A stretch of 18,305 nt of DNA from BTRF01 sp036986255. GTDB lineage: Bacteria; Patescibacteriota; WWE3; 9FT-COMBO-53-11. Where the stretch lies: positions 1-18,305 of the forward strand of contig BTRF01000009.1 in NCBI GenBank assembly GCA_036986255.1. Reading direction: 5' to 3'. Of the stretch, positions 1-7,675 are shown in pieces. How positions within the stretch are numbered: position 1 is the first letter of the stretch; each line of letters opens with the position of its first letter. Position numbers and translations under genes: made by a program. The notes beneath the pieces are model-generated. The model worked only from the letters and a program-made list of their open reading frames with translations, had not been told where the DNA came from and made no database searches.

Positions 1-1
1 C

Positions 2-3000
2 GACTCTAATAATAACGTGGCTTTCGTTGTCTTTTCGTCGTCGGATATCGCCCAGATTTACGAGTGTTATTTAGGGAGCTGTCCGTCGACGTCTGTGTCT
101 TACAACTTCGATCCGACGGCTTACTACGATTTCAAGTTTGAGATAGGATCTGATGATGTGGCCCGGTACTACGTGAACGGAGATCTGGTGGTAAGCCGGA
201 ATATAACCCAGCCTCTGACGGGAACCCTGGTGACTTTTGATGACGGGATATTTGACGATCTCACAGTGAAGGAAATTGGAGCATCCCCCGTTCCGGTCTA
301 CATCGACGACGTTGGGCTTTACTCCTATCCCGCTTCCGGCGTGTTAGTATCCTCAATTTTTGACGCAGGGTTTGCCGCCGACTGGGGAAATCTGACCTAC
401 ACGGCCACTACTCCCTCCGGCACTTCCGTATCCGTTAAGGTCCGAACCAGCGACTCCAGTACCATGGTTGGCGCGCCCGATTTTTCCTCCTGTTCGGCGA
501 TAAGCTCGGGTTCGGACATCTCTGCCAACGGATGCGTAACCGATGTGCAGCGCTATGTCCAATACGAGGTTACGCTCTCGACGACGGACCAGACCCAAAC
601 CCCGACTTTTGAGGATTTCTCTCTCGCTTTTTCCGCGTCGGATGTGACCCCTCCGGAGACTAACGCTTCGGCGACCCAGATGTCCAAGAGCATTGGAGGG
701 AGCTCGGTTTCCAGCAATGGCTGGACCAACGGTTCCGACCCTTACTTTTCCTGGACGGCGGGTGCTGATGAGCCGGGAGGCAGCGGGCTTAAAGGCTACT
801 GTTTGTACTTGGGAACCGATATCAACGGCGACCCCGCGACGAGCAAGGGTCTTCTGGGAACTTCTCCGGTAAGTACTGCGGGAACCACTTGCCAATTCAT
901 CGTCTCCCCCGAAAATGTGGATTTCGCCAATGCTTCCTACAAGGGGGGGACCTGGCTTACCACCTCCAACAGCCCCTACTATTTAAACATCAAAGCGGTT
1001 GATAATGTCGGCAATATCTTTTCGGGTGCTTCGGAGCAATTCCAATTTAAGTTTGATAATACGGCTCCTGCTAATCCCTCCTTCATTTCAGCGCCGGGAG
1101 ATTGGATCTCAACTTACCAAGTTACGATCACTTGGCCGACCTCTGGCTCTGATGCCGCTTCGGATGCCAATTCGCAGGTAGCGGGACTGCAGTATCGGAT
1201 CAGTTCCTCCGGGACCTGGTACGGCGACTCGGGTACTGGAGCGCAGGGCGACTTTTTGGCCAATGACGGGGTCTACACGACCAAAGAGACGCCGGACTAC
1301 GACGGGTTGGGAGTAGATGATTTAGTCGAGGGGAACAACACGATCTACCTTAGAGTTTGGGATACGGCTGGAAACGTGGCGGCGACTTATATCTCTGCGG
1401 GAATAAAGATCAATACCAGTGCGCCGTCTGCTCCCCAGAACCTCGGCGTCACCCCTACTGCTAACACCACTAACTCATTTGCATTTTCTTGGAATCCTCC
1501 AGCGACTTACGTAGGACAAGCCTCCAATATCACTTACTGCTACACCGTTAATACTTTGCCAAGCGCATCAACCTGCACATTTACCTCCGCCGGAGCAATC
1601 GGTCTTTCGGCAGATGCTTTTGCCAATCAGCCCGGAAGCAACACTTTTTATCTGGTGGCTAAAGACGAGGCCGGGAATATGAATTACGCCGTTTACGACT
1701 CGGTTGAGTTTACGGCCAACACTTCCGCCCCCGGAATTTCCACCAATGTCGAGATCGTGGATGCCTCGATTAAGGACACCTCCGCTTGGAAGCTGGCTTT
1801 GGCTTGGGAACCTCCCGCAGATGTTGGAGCGGGCGTGGTTTCCTACCAGATCTACCGCTCTACGACTGCAAACTCCTGTTCGGCGGACTTGGGGAGCTTC
1901 TCTAAAGTAGCCACCACTTCGGGAACCTCTTTCCTTGATTCCGGCCTTTCGCAAACCAGCTATTACTACTGCGTTAAGGGTTGCGATTCGGCCAATAACT
2001 GTTCGGCAGCTTCCTCCACCGTAAGTGAGTACCCGACCGGGAGATGGAAGGTGCCGGCGGATCTTACATCCGGACCGGTGGCTTCGCCGGTAACTACCCG
2101 GCGGGCAGTGATTACTTGGGCTACCGAAAGGGGATCGGACAGCAAGGTTGCTTTCGGAACTGCTTCGGGGACCTACTTTGATGAGGAACCTTCAATCACC
2201 GCTCAAGTTACCTCCCACTCCATTACTCTCACCAACCTTGATCCCGGGACGACATACTTCTATAAGGCCCGCTGGACGGATGAGGACGGGAACACCGGGG
2301 AAAGTTCGGAAAGATCCTTTACTACCCAGCCGGCCCCCACGATCAAAGATGTGGTTGTGTCGTCGATCAATATCGATTCGGCCATCATTAATTTTACAGC
2401 CACCAGTGCTACTAAGGTTAAGATTTACTACGGCCCGACCACCTCATTTGGAGGGATGGTTGAGCAGGAAACTGCCACTGCCGAATCCCGCTATCAGGTT
2501 CAGCTGACCGGTCTTCTGGACGGGACCAAGTACTACTACAAGATCAATTCTCTAGACACCGAAGGTATGGAGTACGATTCCGAGGTAGTGCTCGACTTTA
2601 GCACCTATCCGCGTCCCCGCATTACCAATGTGCGCATCCAGGAGGTTTCCGCCGCGACTTCCACGGTTGAAGTGAGTTGGGACAGCAATACTCCCATCTC
2701 TTCAATTGTTACCTTCTATCCGCTGAATAGTCCCCAGCAAACAAGAGATGTTGTCAAACTTTCCCGGGTTGCCGGGCACAAGGTTCGAGTTAAAGGTCTC
2801 AGACCCTCCACGGTTTATATGCTGAATGCTCGAGGTTTTGATGCCATTGGGAATGAGGCCGTTTCGGATTCGCAGAGATTTACCACCGCCACCGACACCC
2901 GCCCGCCGGTGGTCTCCAATGTCCTGATCGAAACCTCAATCCAAGGGATTGGGAGCGATGCCCGGGCTCAGGTTATTATCTCTTGGGAAACGGATGAGCC

Positions 3001-3292
3001 GGCGACTGGCCAGCTCGAGTACGGAGCGGGAACCGGTACGACCTTCACCCACAAAACCCCTGAGGATCCCAGCCTAATCTTTTACCATCTGCAGGTGATT
3101 ACAGACCTTTCTCCCTCGGAGGTTTACCACCTTAGGATTTTAACCAAAGATGAAGCAGGGAATGAGACTGTGGGAACCGACTACATCGTTATTACTCCGG
3201 AGCGCACCGACTCCGCTTTGGACTTAATCATTACCAATTTGGCCGAAACTTTCCGATTCCTGGGCGGACTTGGAGGATTTTTTAGGAGGTAG
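2..3292 (+). CDS. Giant Fn3/Ig-like repeat surface protein, 5'-truncated by window edge
   Basis: The reading frame is open from base 2 and a GTG at 17 has no Shine-Dalgarno, so the true start lies outside the window. About 1,096 residues are visible. Counting from base 17: a LamG/concanavalin-like sandwich (about 1-100), a second beta-rich module (about 105-210), Ig/Fn3-like modules with the recurring DNVGN / DTAGN / DEAGN turn (about 210-565), then five clear Fn3 repeats (about 567-675, 675-770, 771-860, 861-956, 957-1060) with the Fn3 signatures ITLTNLDPGTTYFYKA and VQLTGLLDGTKYYYKI. The C-terminus is a short amphipathic segment ending FFRR; I see no LPXTG or other sorting motif. Such proteins are usually secreted adhesins or surface-layer components, which is inference here because the signal peptide is out of view. 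The next gene starts 2 nt after the stop, so it heads or joins an operon with an ABC exporter. Confidence 0.85.
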   Translation, partial: DSNNNVAFVVFSSSDIAQIYECYLGSCPSTSVSYNFDPTAYYDFKFEIGSDDVARYYVNGDLVVSRNITQPLTGTLVTFDDGIFDDLTVKEIGASPVPVYIDDVGLYSYPASGVLVSSIFDAGFAADWGNLTYTATTPSGTSVSVKVRTSDSSTMVGAPDFSSCSAISSGSDISANGCVTDVQRYVQYEVTLSTTDQTQTPTFEDFSLAFSASDVTPPETNASATQMSKSIGGSSVSSNGWTNGSDPYFSWTAGADEPGGSGLKGYCLYLGTDINGDPATSKGLLGTSPVSTAGTTCQFIVSPENVDFANASYKGGTWLTTSNSPYYLNIKAVDNVGNIFSGASEQFQFKFDNTAPANPSFISAPGDWISTYQVTITWPTSGSDAASDANSQVAGLQYRISSSGTWYGDSGTGAQGDFLANDGVYTTKETPDYDGLGVDDLVEGNNTIYLRVWDTAGNVAATYISAGIKINTSAPSAPQNLGVTPTANTTNSFAFSWNPPATYVGQASNITYCYTVNTLPSASTCTFTSAGAIGLSADAFANQPGSNTFYLVAKDEAGNMNYAVYDSVEFTANTSAPGISTNVEIVDASIKDTSAWKLALAWEPPADVGAGVVSYQIYRSTTANSCSADLGSFSKVATTSGTSFLDSGLSQTSYYYCVKGCDSANNCSAASSTVSEYPTGRWKVPADLTSGPVASPVTTRRAVITWATERGSDSKVAFGTASGTYFDEEPSITAQVTSHSITLTNLDPGTTYFYKARWTDEDGNTGESSERSFTTQPAPTIKDVVVSSINIDSAIINFTATSATKVKIYYGPTTSFGGMVEQETATAESRYQVQLTGLLDGTKYYYKINSLDTEGMEYDSEVVLDFSTYPRPRITNVRIQEVSAATSTVEVSWDSNTPISSIVTFYPLNSPQQTRDVVKLSRVAGHKVRVKGLRPSTVYMLNARGFDAIGNEAVSDSQRFTTATDTRPPVVSNVLIETSIQGIGSDARAQVIISWETDEPATGQLEYGAGTGTTFTHKTPEDPSLIFYHLQVITDLSPSEVYHLRILTKDEAGNETVGTDYIVITPERTDSALDLIITNLAETFRFLGGLGGFFRR

Positions 3293-3294
3293 CG

Positions 3295-4029
3295 ATGGTG
3301 AATAACAGCCGTAATTTAATTGAGGTTAAACAGCTGTACAAATCTTTTTTGGTTAAAGGAGGCAAGGTTCCCGTTTTGCGAGGCATTGATCTGTCGGTTG
3401 CCGAGAAGGATTTCACAATTATTTACGGGCCTTCGGGGTGCGGGAAGTCCACTCTCCTTCATACTATCTTGGGTTTAGAGAGGCCAACGGGAGGAAAGGT
3501 TTTTATTTTTGGAAAGGACCTTTATCGATTAACGAGCGATGAACGTGCCGACATACGACGCACCAAGGTGGGGATGCTTTATCAGCAGAGTAACTGGATT
3601 AAGACGTTTAATGTCCAAGACAATGTTGCTCTGCCCCTGAACCTCCTGGGTCAGACCGAACAGGAAGCTGGCAAGGGGGCTTTGGGTGTTTTGGAGCAGG
3701 TTGGATTGGAAGATTGGCGAGGGTATGTTCCGACCGAACTCTCGGCCGGTCAGCAGCAGAGGGTTGGCTTGGCCCGGGCTTTAATCTCGGATCCCGAAAT
3801 TTTGATTGTCGACGAGCCGACCGGGAATTTGGACAGTAAGGCGGGGTTGGAGCTGATGGAGCTTCTCAAAGTTTTGAGCAGGAAGCGCGGAAAAACCGTG
3901 ATTATGGTAACTCACGACTTGCGTCTTTTAACCTTCGCTACCCGGGTTATTGAAATGAATGATGGGGTGATTGTCAAGGAGTATCGAGGGGGTCGGCTCC
4001 CTACTATTGAAAGGGTTAAAAAAGAATGA
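3295..4029 (+). CDS. ABC transporter ATP-binding subunit, MacB/LolD type
   Basis: A 244-aa nucleotide-binding subunit. Walker A GPSGCGKST is at residues 45-53, the Q-loop YQQ at 96-98, the signature LSAGQQQR at 149-156, Walker B LIVDEPTGNLD at 170-180 and the switch His at 207. The IVDEPTGNLD sequence and the about 240-aa length are typical of the LolD/MacB/FtsE branch, which uses ATP to drive a mechanotransmission permease rather than a classical import channel. The ATG lies behind a strong TAGGAGGT Shine-Dalgarno that overlaps the end of the upstream surface-protein gene. The stop overlaps the permease start (ATGA), so the two subunits are translationally coupled. The basic C-terminal tail (ERVKKE) is short. 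The substrate is unknown; its position suggests it serves export or release of an envelope component. Confidence 0.93.
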   Translation: MVNNSRNLIEVKQLYKSFLVKGGKVPVLRGIDLSVAEKDFTIIYGPSGCGKSTLLHTILGLERPTGGKVFIFGKDLYRLTSDERADIRRTKVGMLYQQSNWIKTFNVQDNVALPLNLLGQTEQEAGKGALGVLEQVGLEDWRGYVPTELSAGQQQRVGLARALISDPEILIVDEPTGNLDSKAGLELMELLKVLSRKRGKTVIMVTHDLRLLTFATRVIEMNDGVIVKEYRGGRLPTIERVKKE

Positions 4030-5294
4030 TTGTTAAGCGTCGAATAAAGTCTCGAATTGAGAGTCTTTTGCAAAAAATAGATCTGCCCGTTCCGGGCCGG
4101 GTGCGGCGTAGATACCTGCTGAAGCTTGCTACTAAAAACTTGCTGATGCGCCGGGCCCGCTCGTTGGTGACGATCGGGGGAGTGGGGGTGGGTTTTGGCG
4201 CGATTGTTTTTCTGGTTTCTTTGGGGTATGGTTTGGAGGGCCTGGTGGTCAAAGGTGTTGCGACCTTTGAAGAGCTTAGGGTTGCCGATGTCCTTCCGGA
4301 AAAGGCGAATATCACCAAAATCAATGACGAGACTTTAGTCAAATTCGCCAAAATTTCAGGTGTGGAAAAGATTTTTCCGGCCGTCTCCGTTGCGGGGAGG
4401 GTAAGCTATCAAGAGTCTCTTACCGATGTTGTTACAGTGGGTGCTGAGGAAGACTACTTGAGCCTGTCTCGGGCAATCCCTTCAACGGGCGGGGTCTTCA
4501 CGCAGAGCAGAGAAGCAGTGGTCAACGAAGCAACTTTGCGAGTGCTGGGCATCGACCCCGGCAATGCGCTGGAAGAAAGCTTCAACCTATCTTTTATCCT
4601 GACCAGTGCGCTTTCCTCGGATTTTGCCGAAAGGCAGGAAACCGATTCAGTCACCTACAAAATCGTGGGAGTTTTTTCAGGGGAGGGGTCTCGGCCGAAG
4701 ATTTACATTCCGTTAACCGATCTGTCTGCTTACGGCGTGCAGAATTATACCCAAGCAAAAGTGGTGGCCGTCAGCGAGGGGCGTCTCGCCGACGTTCGCC
4801 GATACGTTGAGAACATGGGTTTTGTAACCACTTCGGTGGTGGATACGATCCAGCAGATACAAAGCATTTTCTCCACCGTCCGCCTCATCTTGTCCGCCTT
4901 TGGTTTGGCAGCTTTACTCGTGGCCGCTTTTGGAATGTTTAACACCCTGTCGATTTCTCTCTTGGAGAGAACGCGGGAGGTGGCGCTTCTTCAGGCCTTG
5001 GGAATGTACGGGCGGGAAGTTAGGGAGCTTTTCTTAATTGAGGCGCTGGTGATGAGCTTGGCGGGAGGAGTTTTGGGTTTACTTCTAGGAATTTTGGGCG
5101 GAATTGCGGTGAGCATTCTGCTGTCGGTCTTCTCTTTGGTAGCTGGAGGAAAGTTGCTGATGATTACAGTCCTTCCTCTCTACTTTATAGTTGTTGTTTT
5201 GGGGTTGGCGCTTGCCGTCGGGTTTCTCACTGGGCTTTATCCCGCCAGAAGGTCTACTAAAATTTCGGCCTTGGACGCCCTCCGCTACGAGTAA
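4026..5294 (+). CDS. ABC transporter permease, MacB/FtsX family
   Basis: A 422-aa inner-membrane permease partnered with the preceding ATPase. A basic cytoplasmic N-terminus (about 1-45) leads into TM1 (about 46-70), a large extracytoplasmic MacB-core-like domain (about 71-280), then the FtsX domain with three TM segments (about 285-310, 338-370, 375-405). The FtsX hallmark follows TM2: ERTREVALLQALGMYGREV, the coupling region that contacts the ATPase. The protein ends in the family-typical YPARRSTKISALDALRYE. The four-TM topology with one big outer loop between TM1 and TM2 defines this family. The start overlaps the ATPase stop by 4 nt with no separate Shine-Dalgarno needed. It is last in the operon, followed after 6 nt by a terminator. 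Confidence 0.92.
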   Translation: MIVKRRIKSRIESLLQKIDLPVPGRVRRRYLLKLATKNLLMRRARSLVTIGGVGVGFGAIVFLVSLGYGLEGLVVKGVATFEELRVADVLPEKANITKINDETLVKFAKISGVEKIFPAVSVAGRVSYQESLTDVVTVGAEEDYLSLSRAIPSTGGVFTQSREAVVNEATLRVLGIDPGNALEESFNLSFILTSALSSDFAERQETDSVTYKIVGVFSGEGSRPKIYIPLTDLSAYGVQNYTQAKVVAVSEGRLADVRRYVENMGFVTTSVVDTIQQIQSIFSTVRLILSAFGLAALLVAAFGMFNTLSISLLERTREVALLQALGMYGREVRELFLIEALVMSLAGGVLGLLLGILGGIAVSILLSVFSLVAGGKLLMITVLPLYFIVVVLGLALAVGFLTGLYPARRSTKISALDALRYE

Positions 5295-5300
5295 TAAAAA

Positions 5301-5324
5301 AACCGCCTGATCCCTCAGACGGTT
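5301..5324. terminator. Bidirectional terminator between ABC permease and cytidine deaminase
   Basis: Ten-bp stem with one mismatch: AACCGCCTGA (5301-5310), loop TCCC, TCAGACGGTT (5315-5324). An A-run precedes it on +, giving a U-tract for the minus-strand transcript, and T-rich sequence follows on +. It separates two convergent genes only 38 nt apart and probably serves both. Confidence 0.75.
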
Positions 5325-5332
5325 TGTTGAAA

Positions 5333-5878
5333 TTAGCCCTTCTCTCCCCTTCGTATGTCAATTCCCAAACTCTCCGGGCCGAAGGGCATTGGGAAGGCAT
5401 GTCCGATGGTGGTTCTTGCTGCTTCACCCCACGGGGTCAAAAGCAAGAGCCGAACCTTGGGATCCGCCATGCAGTTTTCCCACACTATCTGCAGACAGTG
5501 TCCGCAGGCAAAGCAAAAGCCTCCAACCTTGCACCCGTCCTTGGCTTCGGGGTTTATTGGGATTTCGATCTCTTCGCCTTCGGGTGCGCCAACAATTGCC
5601 ATAGCGGCAATCTTGGCCGGCCCTTCTTCGGCAATCATGCTGTCTACAGCGTTCTGCTCGGCGTGGGTAGTTTGCGTGTAGCTGGTCCGCTCCACGTTGC
5701 AGCCGTAGTAGAACTTGCCGGATTCGCTTCGGATTGCTGCTCCCACAGCGTAGTGGGAGAGATGGGTTTGGGCGTTCCTCCTCGCCCGAATGGCAATAGC
5801 TACAAGCTCCTGGTCGTCCAGAGGCAGCTCCCAATAAGGCAGAAGCTCCACTTTAACGGTTTTGGTAACCTTTCTCAC
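5333..5878 (-). CDS. Cytidine deaminase (zinc-dependent CDA family)
   Basis: Predicted to deaminate cytidine/deoxycytidine to uridine/deoxyuridine in pyrimidine salvage (cytosolic). From the GTG at 5878 the protein is 181 aa. The catalytic HAE is at residues 72-74 (His72 zinc ligand, Glu74 proton shuttle) and ACGHC at 124-128 supplies zinc ligands Cys125 and Cys128. The substrate-side GCNVER is at 59-64 and AVGAAI at 44-49, all in canonical order. The GTG is preferred over the farther upstream in-frame ATG at 5917 because GGAGGAGG sits directly before it and its GTGA overlaps the upstream stop by 4 nt, a classic coupling arrangement. It is longer than typical about 130-aa CDAs, with an insert between HAE and the Cys pair (about 98-120) and a C-terminal extension. 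A blasticidin-deaminase-like or related CDA-fold activity is possible. Confidence 0.85.
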   Translation of the reverse strand: MRKVTKTVKVELLPYWELPLDDQELVAIAIRARRNAQTHLSHYAVGAAIRSESGKFYYGCNVERTSYTQTTHAEQNAVDSMIAEEGPAKIAAMAIVGAPEGEEIEIPINPEAKDGCKVGGFCFACGHCLQIVWENCMADPKVRLLLLTPWGEAARTTIGHAFPMPFGPESLGIDIRRGEKG

Positions 5879-6144
5879 GCCTCCTCCAATTCGACAAAGC
5901 GTCCTAAGAGTTCCCAACCGGCGTCCTCAGGAGCTGAGGGATCGGATTTGAAATAGCAGTTTCCTTCCTCATCAGGCTTGAGGATCGTTGCCTCCGCCCC
6001 CTGCTCTCCGCCGGGATCAAAAATCAATCCGCCTAGGTAATTGCCCAAGCAGATTACAAACACCTCTTTGAGAGGTTTTATCGTTCCATCAGGGAGCTCA
6101 ACAGCGTACAGTTTCCAGTTCTCCTTAAGCTCATCAAGCGTCAT
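5875..6144 (-). CDS. Unknown 89-aa acidic protein coupled to cytidine deaminase
   Basis: I do not recognise the family. It is a soluble, acidic protein with no signal peptide or TM segment. An N-terminal helix (DELKENWKLYAVELPDG) is followed by beta-rich sequence with a Gly-rich stretch (LGNYLGGLIFDPGGEQG) and an acidic end (FVELEEA). The ATG has a good Shine-Dalgarno (GAAGGAGAA, about 4 nt upstream), and a promoter with TAAAAT and TTGATT lies further upstream. Its stop overlaps the cytidine deaminase start, so the two proteins are made together from one transcript. Whether it acts with the deaminase is inference. Confidence 0.75.
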   Translation of the reverse strand: MTLDELKENWKLYAVELPDGTIKPLKEVFVICLGNYLGGLIFDPGGEQGAEATILKPDEEGNCYFKSDPSAPEDAGWELLGRFVELEEA

Positions 6145-6182
6145 CTCTTCTCCTTCTCTTATGGTGTAAGATGTACTGACCT

Positions 6183-6210
6183 ATTTTAGCCCATTAATTT
6201 TGGAAATCAA
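6183..6210 (-). promoter_or_regulatory. Promoter of the 89-aa/cytidine deaminase operon
   Basis: On the minus strand, TTGATT (6205-6210) and TAAAAT (6183-6188) are separated by 16 bp, giving a leader of about 32-36 nt before the ATG at 6144. This is one of the few promoters here with a recognisable -35. Confidence 0.5.
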
Positions 6211-6235
6211 TTTTAGTTCTTCTACAGGTTGGTAC

Positions 6236-6261
6236 CGTGTGATAGTGTGCACTATTACACG
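6236..6261. promoter_or_regulatory. 26-bp operator-like palindrome
   Basis: Arms CGTGTGATAGTG and CACTATTACACG flank a central TG; eleven of twelve arm positions pair and the other is G opposite T. The A/T-containing, even-length palindrome looks like a dimeric repressor or activator site. It lies about 25 bp upstream of the -35 of the 89-aa/deaminase operon. No regulator gene is adjacent. Confidence 0.45.
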
Positions 6262-6319
6262 AATGTATCTGTGTTGCGGAGCGGCGGTCAGCCGATCAGC
6301 GCCCGTTTGGAAAAAATAA

Positions 6320-6347
6320 AAGGTTGATGGGTGCTTCCATCAACCTT
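6320..6347 (-). terminator. Terminator of the 411-aa gene
   Basis: Perfect 11-bp stem AAGGTTGATGG / CCATCAACCTT with a 6-nt loop. On the minus strand it is followed by TTATTTTTT. It lies 7 nt after the stop of the minus-strand gene ending at 6355. Confidence 0.85.
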
Positions 6348-6354
6348 AGTTGAG

Positions 6355-7590
6355 TTAGTCTCTTCGTCCCTCCGGCGGCGCGGACTGAATCTCAATGACG
6401 TAAACAGCCGCGGGCCGACTCTCCATACACGCCTCGTAGTCGTTGGAAGCGATGTAGATCAGGTGGCGGTATTCGCTGATCTCTTCGGTGTGAATTGGCT
6501 GGGGGTTCCACCCCTTGAGTTTGGTGATTCTTTCCGGCTCAGTCAGCTGGGTGTTCAGCCCGTCCAGCCGGAGCTTGGCCCGGTTCACCGTCATGGTCAT
6601 GTGGTTGTCCACCTCTTTGGCCGTGAAGACGACGTCCAACACCCTAGGGTTCGGGGTGGGGAAGAACATCCATATCTGAGAATGGTCCCATCCAAGAAGC
6701 CGGCGCTTGGGGTCGTAGTCCGGGTCCTCAAGGTTGGCTAGCCAAAGACCCCCGCCTTCGGGCACAAAGCCGTACCGGTTGAGGAGCATAATCCCCTCGT
6801 CTCTGAAGAGTTTCCGCGGGGAGCCGTAGAGATCATTTCCAGACGGTTTAGGGAATTCTAGCGCTTTCCAATCTCCGGTGGCTAAGTCAATCTCAAAGAG
6901 CGACTGCCAGCGGGGATCGCCTTCGTCGTACCCTTCGGAGGAGAGGAGCAGGCGGTTTCGATCAAGAGGGTGAAAGACTGCCGATAAAATTCTTCCCGGA
7001 GCTTGGTAGATCTCCGTAAGGGTTCCATCGGGGCCCATTTGATAGAAGCGCCCGTTCCGGCCGTACAGCTGGGTTGCTACGGTGAAGTAAGCGGTTTCGC
7101 CATCGACTTCCCGCAAGCTGAAGCTCTTGAAGCCCCCATCGATTGGGAGGCCCAGCTTCTGAATTTGATCCGTGGCCCATGCCCCGGCTTTTACGCTCTT
7201 GTTGCGCAGGTTCTGCGTGATTCCGCAGATCCTGCCGAGGATCCCGGGACCGAAGCCCGTGGGGTCGAAGCAATAGCCCGCCTCTTCCAGAATCTTCTCG
7301 TGCTCAGGATTGTCGGGATCTGCGTCAATAAGGAAGAAGGTTGGGTCGATGCGCCCGAGACGCGGATCGTCCCGATCTTCCCATGACCACTCCTTAGGAA
7401 CTGCATCGGGACGCACGAGCAAACTTCCGTCGATTCCGATCTCGCAGACCATACCGGAGGTGTAATTTCCCGGAAGGTGCTCGCAGACGATTCGATGGAA
7501 GAGCTGGCTTTCAGGGCGCTCACCCCAGGGGCGGGAGATAATCGCCAGAGGGCTCTCACCAAGGTGAGGGTAGGGTTTTGGGCTGCTCAC
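6355..7590 (-). CDS. Unknown 411-aa soluble protein, possibly beta-propeller-like
   Basis: Family not recognised. No signal peptide or TM segment, so probably cytoplasmic. From about residue 170 onward it has repeated beta-strand/turn blocks such as AYFTVATQLYGRNGRFYQM, LSAVFHPLDRNRLLLSSEG, QSLFEIDLATGDWKAL, GLWLANLEDPDY, LDVVFTAKEVDNHMTM and HLIYIASNDYEA. These resemble propeller blades that report values in order (WD40- or SMP-30-like), but no diagnostic repeat motif is clear. The N-terminal about 160 residues are rich in Pro, Asp and Trp. The GTG start at 7590 is chosen because GGAAAGGAGAAAG precedes it; the overlapping ATG is out of frame and meets TGA at once. It is monocistronic, with its own promoter carrying the AACCGAAT leader element, and its own terminator. 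Confidence 0.8.
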   Translation of the reverse strand: MSSPKPYPHLGESPLAIISRPWGERPESQLFHRIVCEHLPGNYTSGMVCEIGIDGSLLVRPDAVPKEWSWEDRDDPRLGRIDPTFFLIDADPDNPEHEKILEEAGYCFDPTGFGPGILGRICGITQNLRNKSVKAGAWATDQIQKLGLPIDGGFKSFSLREVDGETAYFTVATQLYGRNGRFYQMGPDGTLTEIYQAPGRILSAVFHPLDRNRLLLSSEGYDEGDPRWQSLFEIDLATGDWKALEFPKPSGNDLYGSPRKLFRDEGIMLLNRYGFVPEGGGLWLANLEDPDYDPKRRLLGWDHSQIWMFFPTPNPRVLDVVFTAKEVDNHMTMTVNRAKLRLDGLNTQLTEPERITKLKGWNPQPIHTEEISEYRHLIYIASNDYEACMESRPAAVYVIEIQSAPPEGRRD

Positions 7591-7606
7591 ATCTTTCTCC
7601 TTTCCT

Positions 7607-7629
7607 ATTCGGTTGGGTTTATTGTATCA
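7607..7629 (-). promoter_or_regulatory. Extended -10 promoter and AACCGAAT leader element of the 411-aa gene
   Basis: Minus-strand TGATACAAT (7621-7629) is an extended -10. AACCGAAT (7607-7614) follows, then the Shine-Dalgarno. The same arrangement recurs upstream of four other units in this window. Confidence 0.6.
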
Positions 7630-7675
7630 TCGATTTACGATATCAGCTGAAGATAGGGCTTGTCTTTAGAAGAGT

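Noticed and set aside
353..895. Long minus-strand open frame (180 aa) inside the surface-protein gene
   Set aside because: The plus-strand frame has clear Fn3 and beta-sandwich sequence. The minus frame is Arg/Gly/Ser-rich without motifs and has no Shine-Dalgarno.
5324..5956. Plus-strand 210-aa open frame opposite the cytidine deaminase
   Set aside because: The minus strand has full zinc-deaminase motifs and SD-coupled starts. The plus frame has no motif or ribosome site.
6263..6319. Eighteen-codon plus-strand ORF after the 26-bp palindrome
   Set aside because: No Shine-Dalgarno, unremarkable sequence, and the hairpin after it lacks a plus-strand U-tract.
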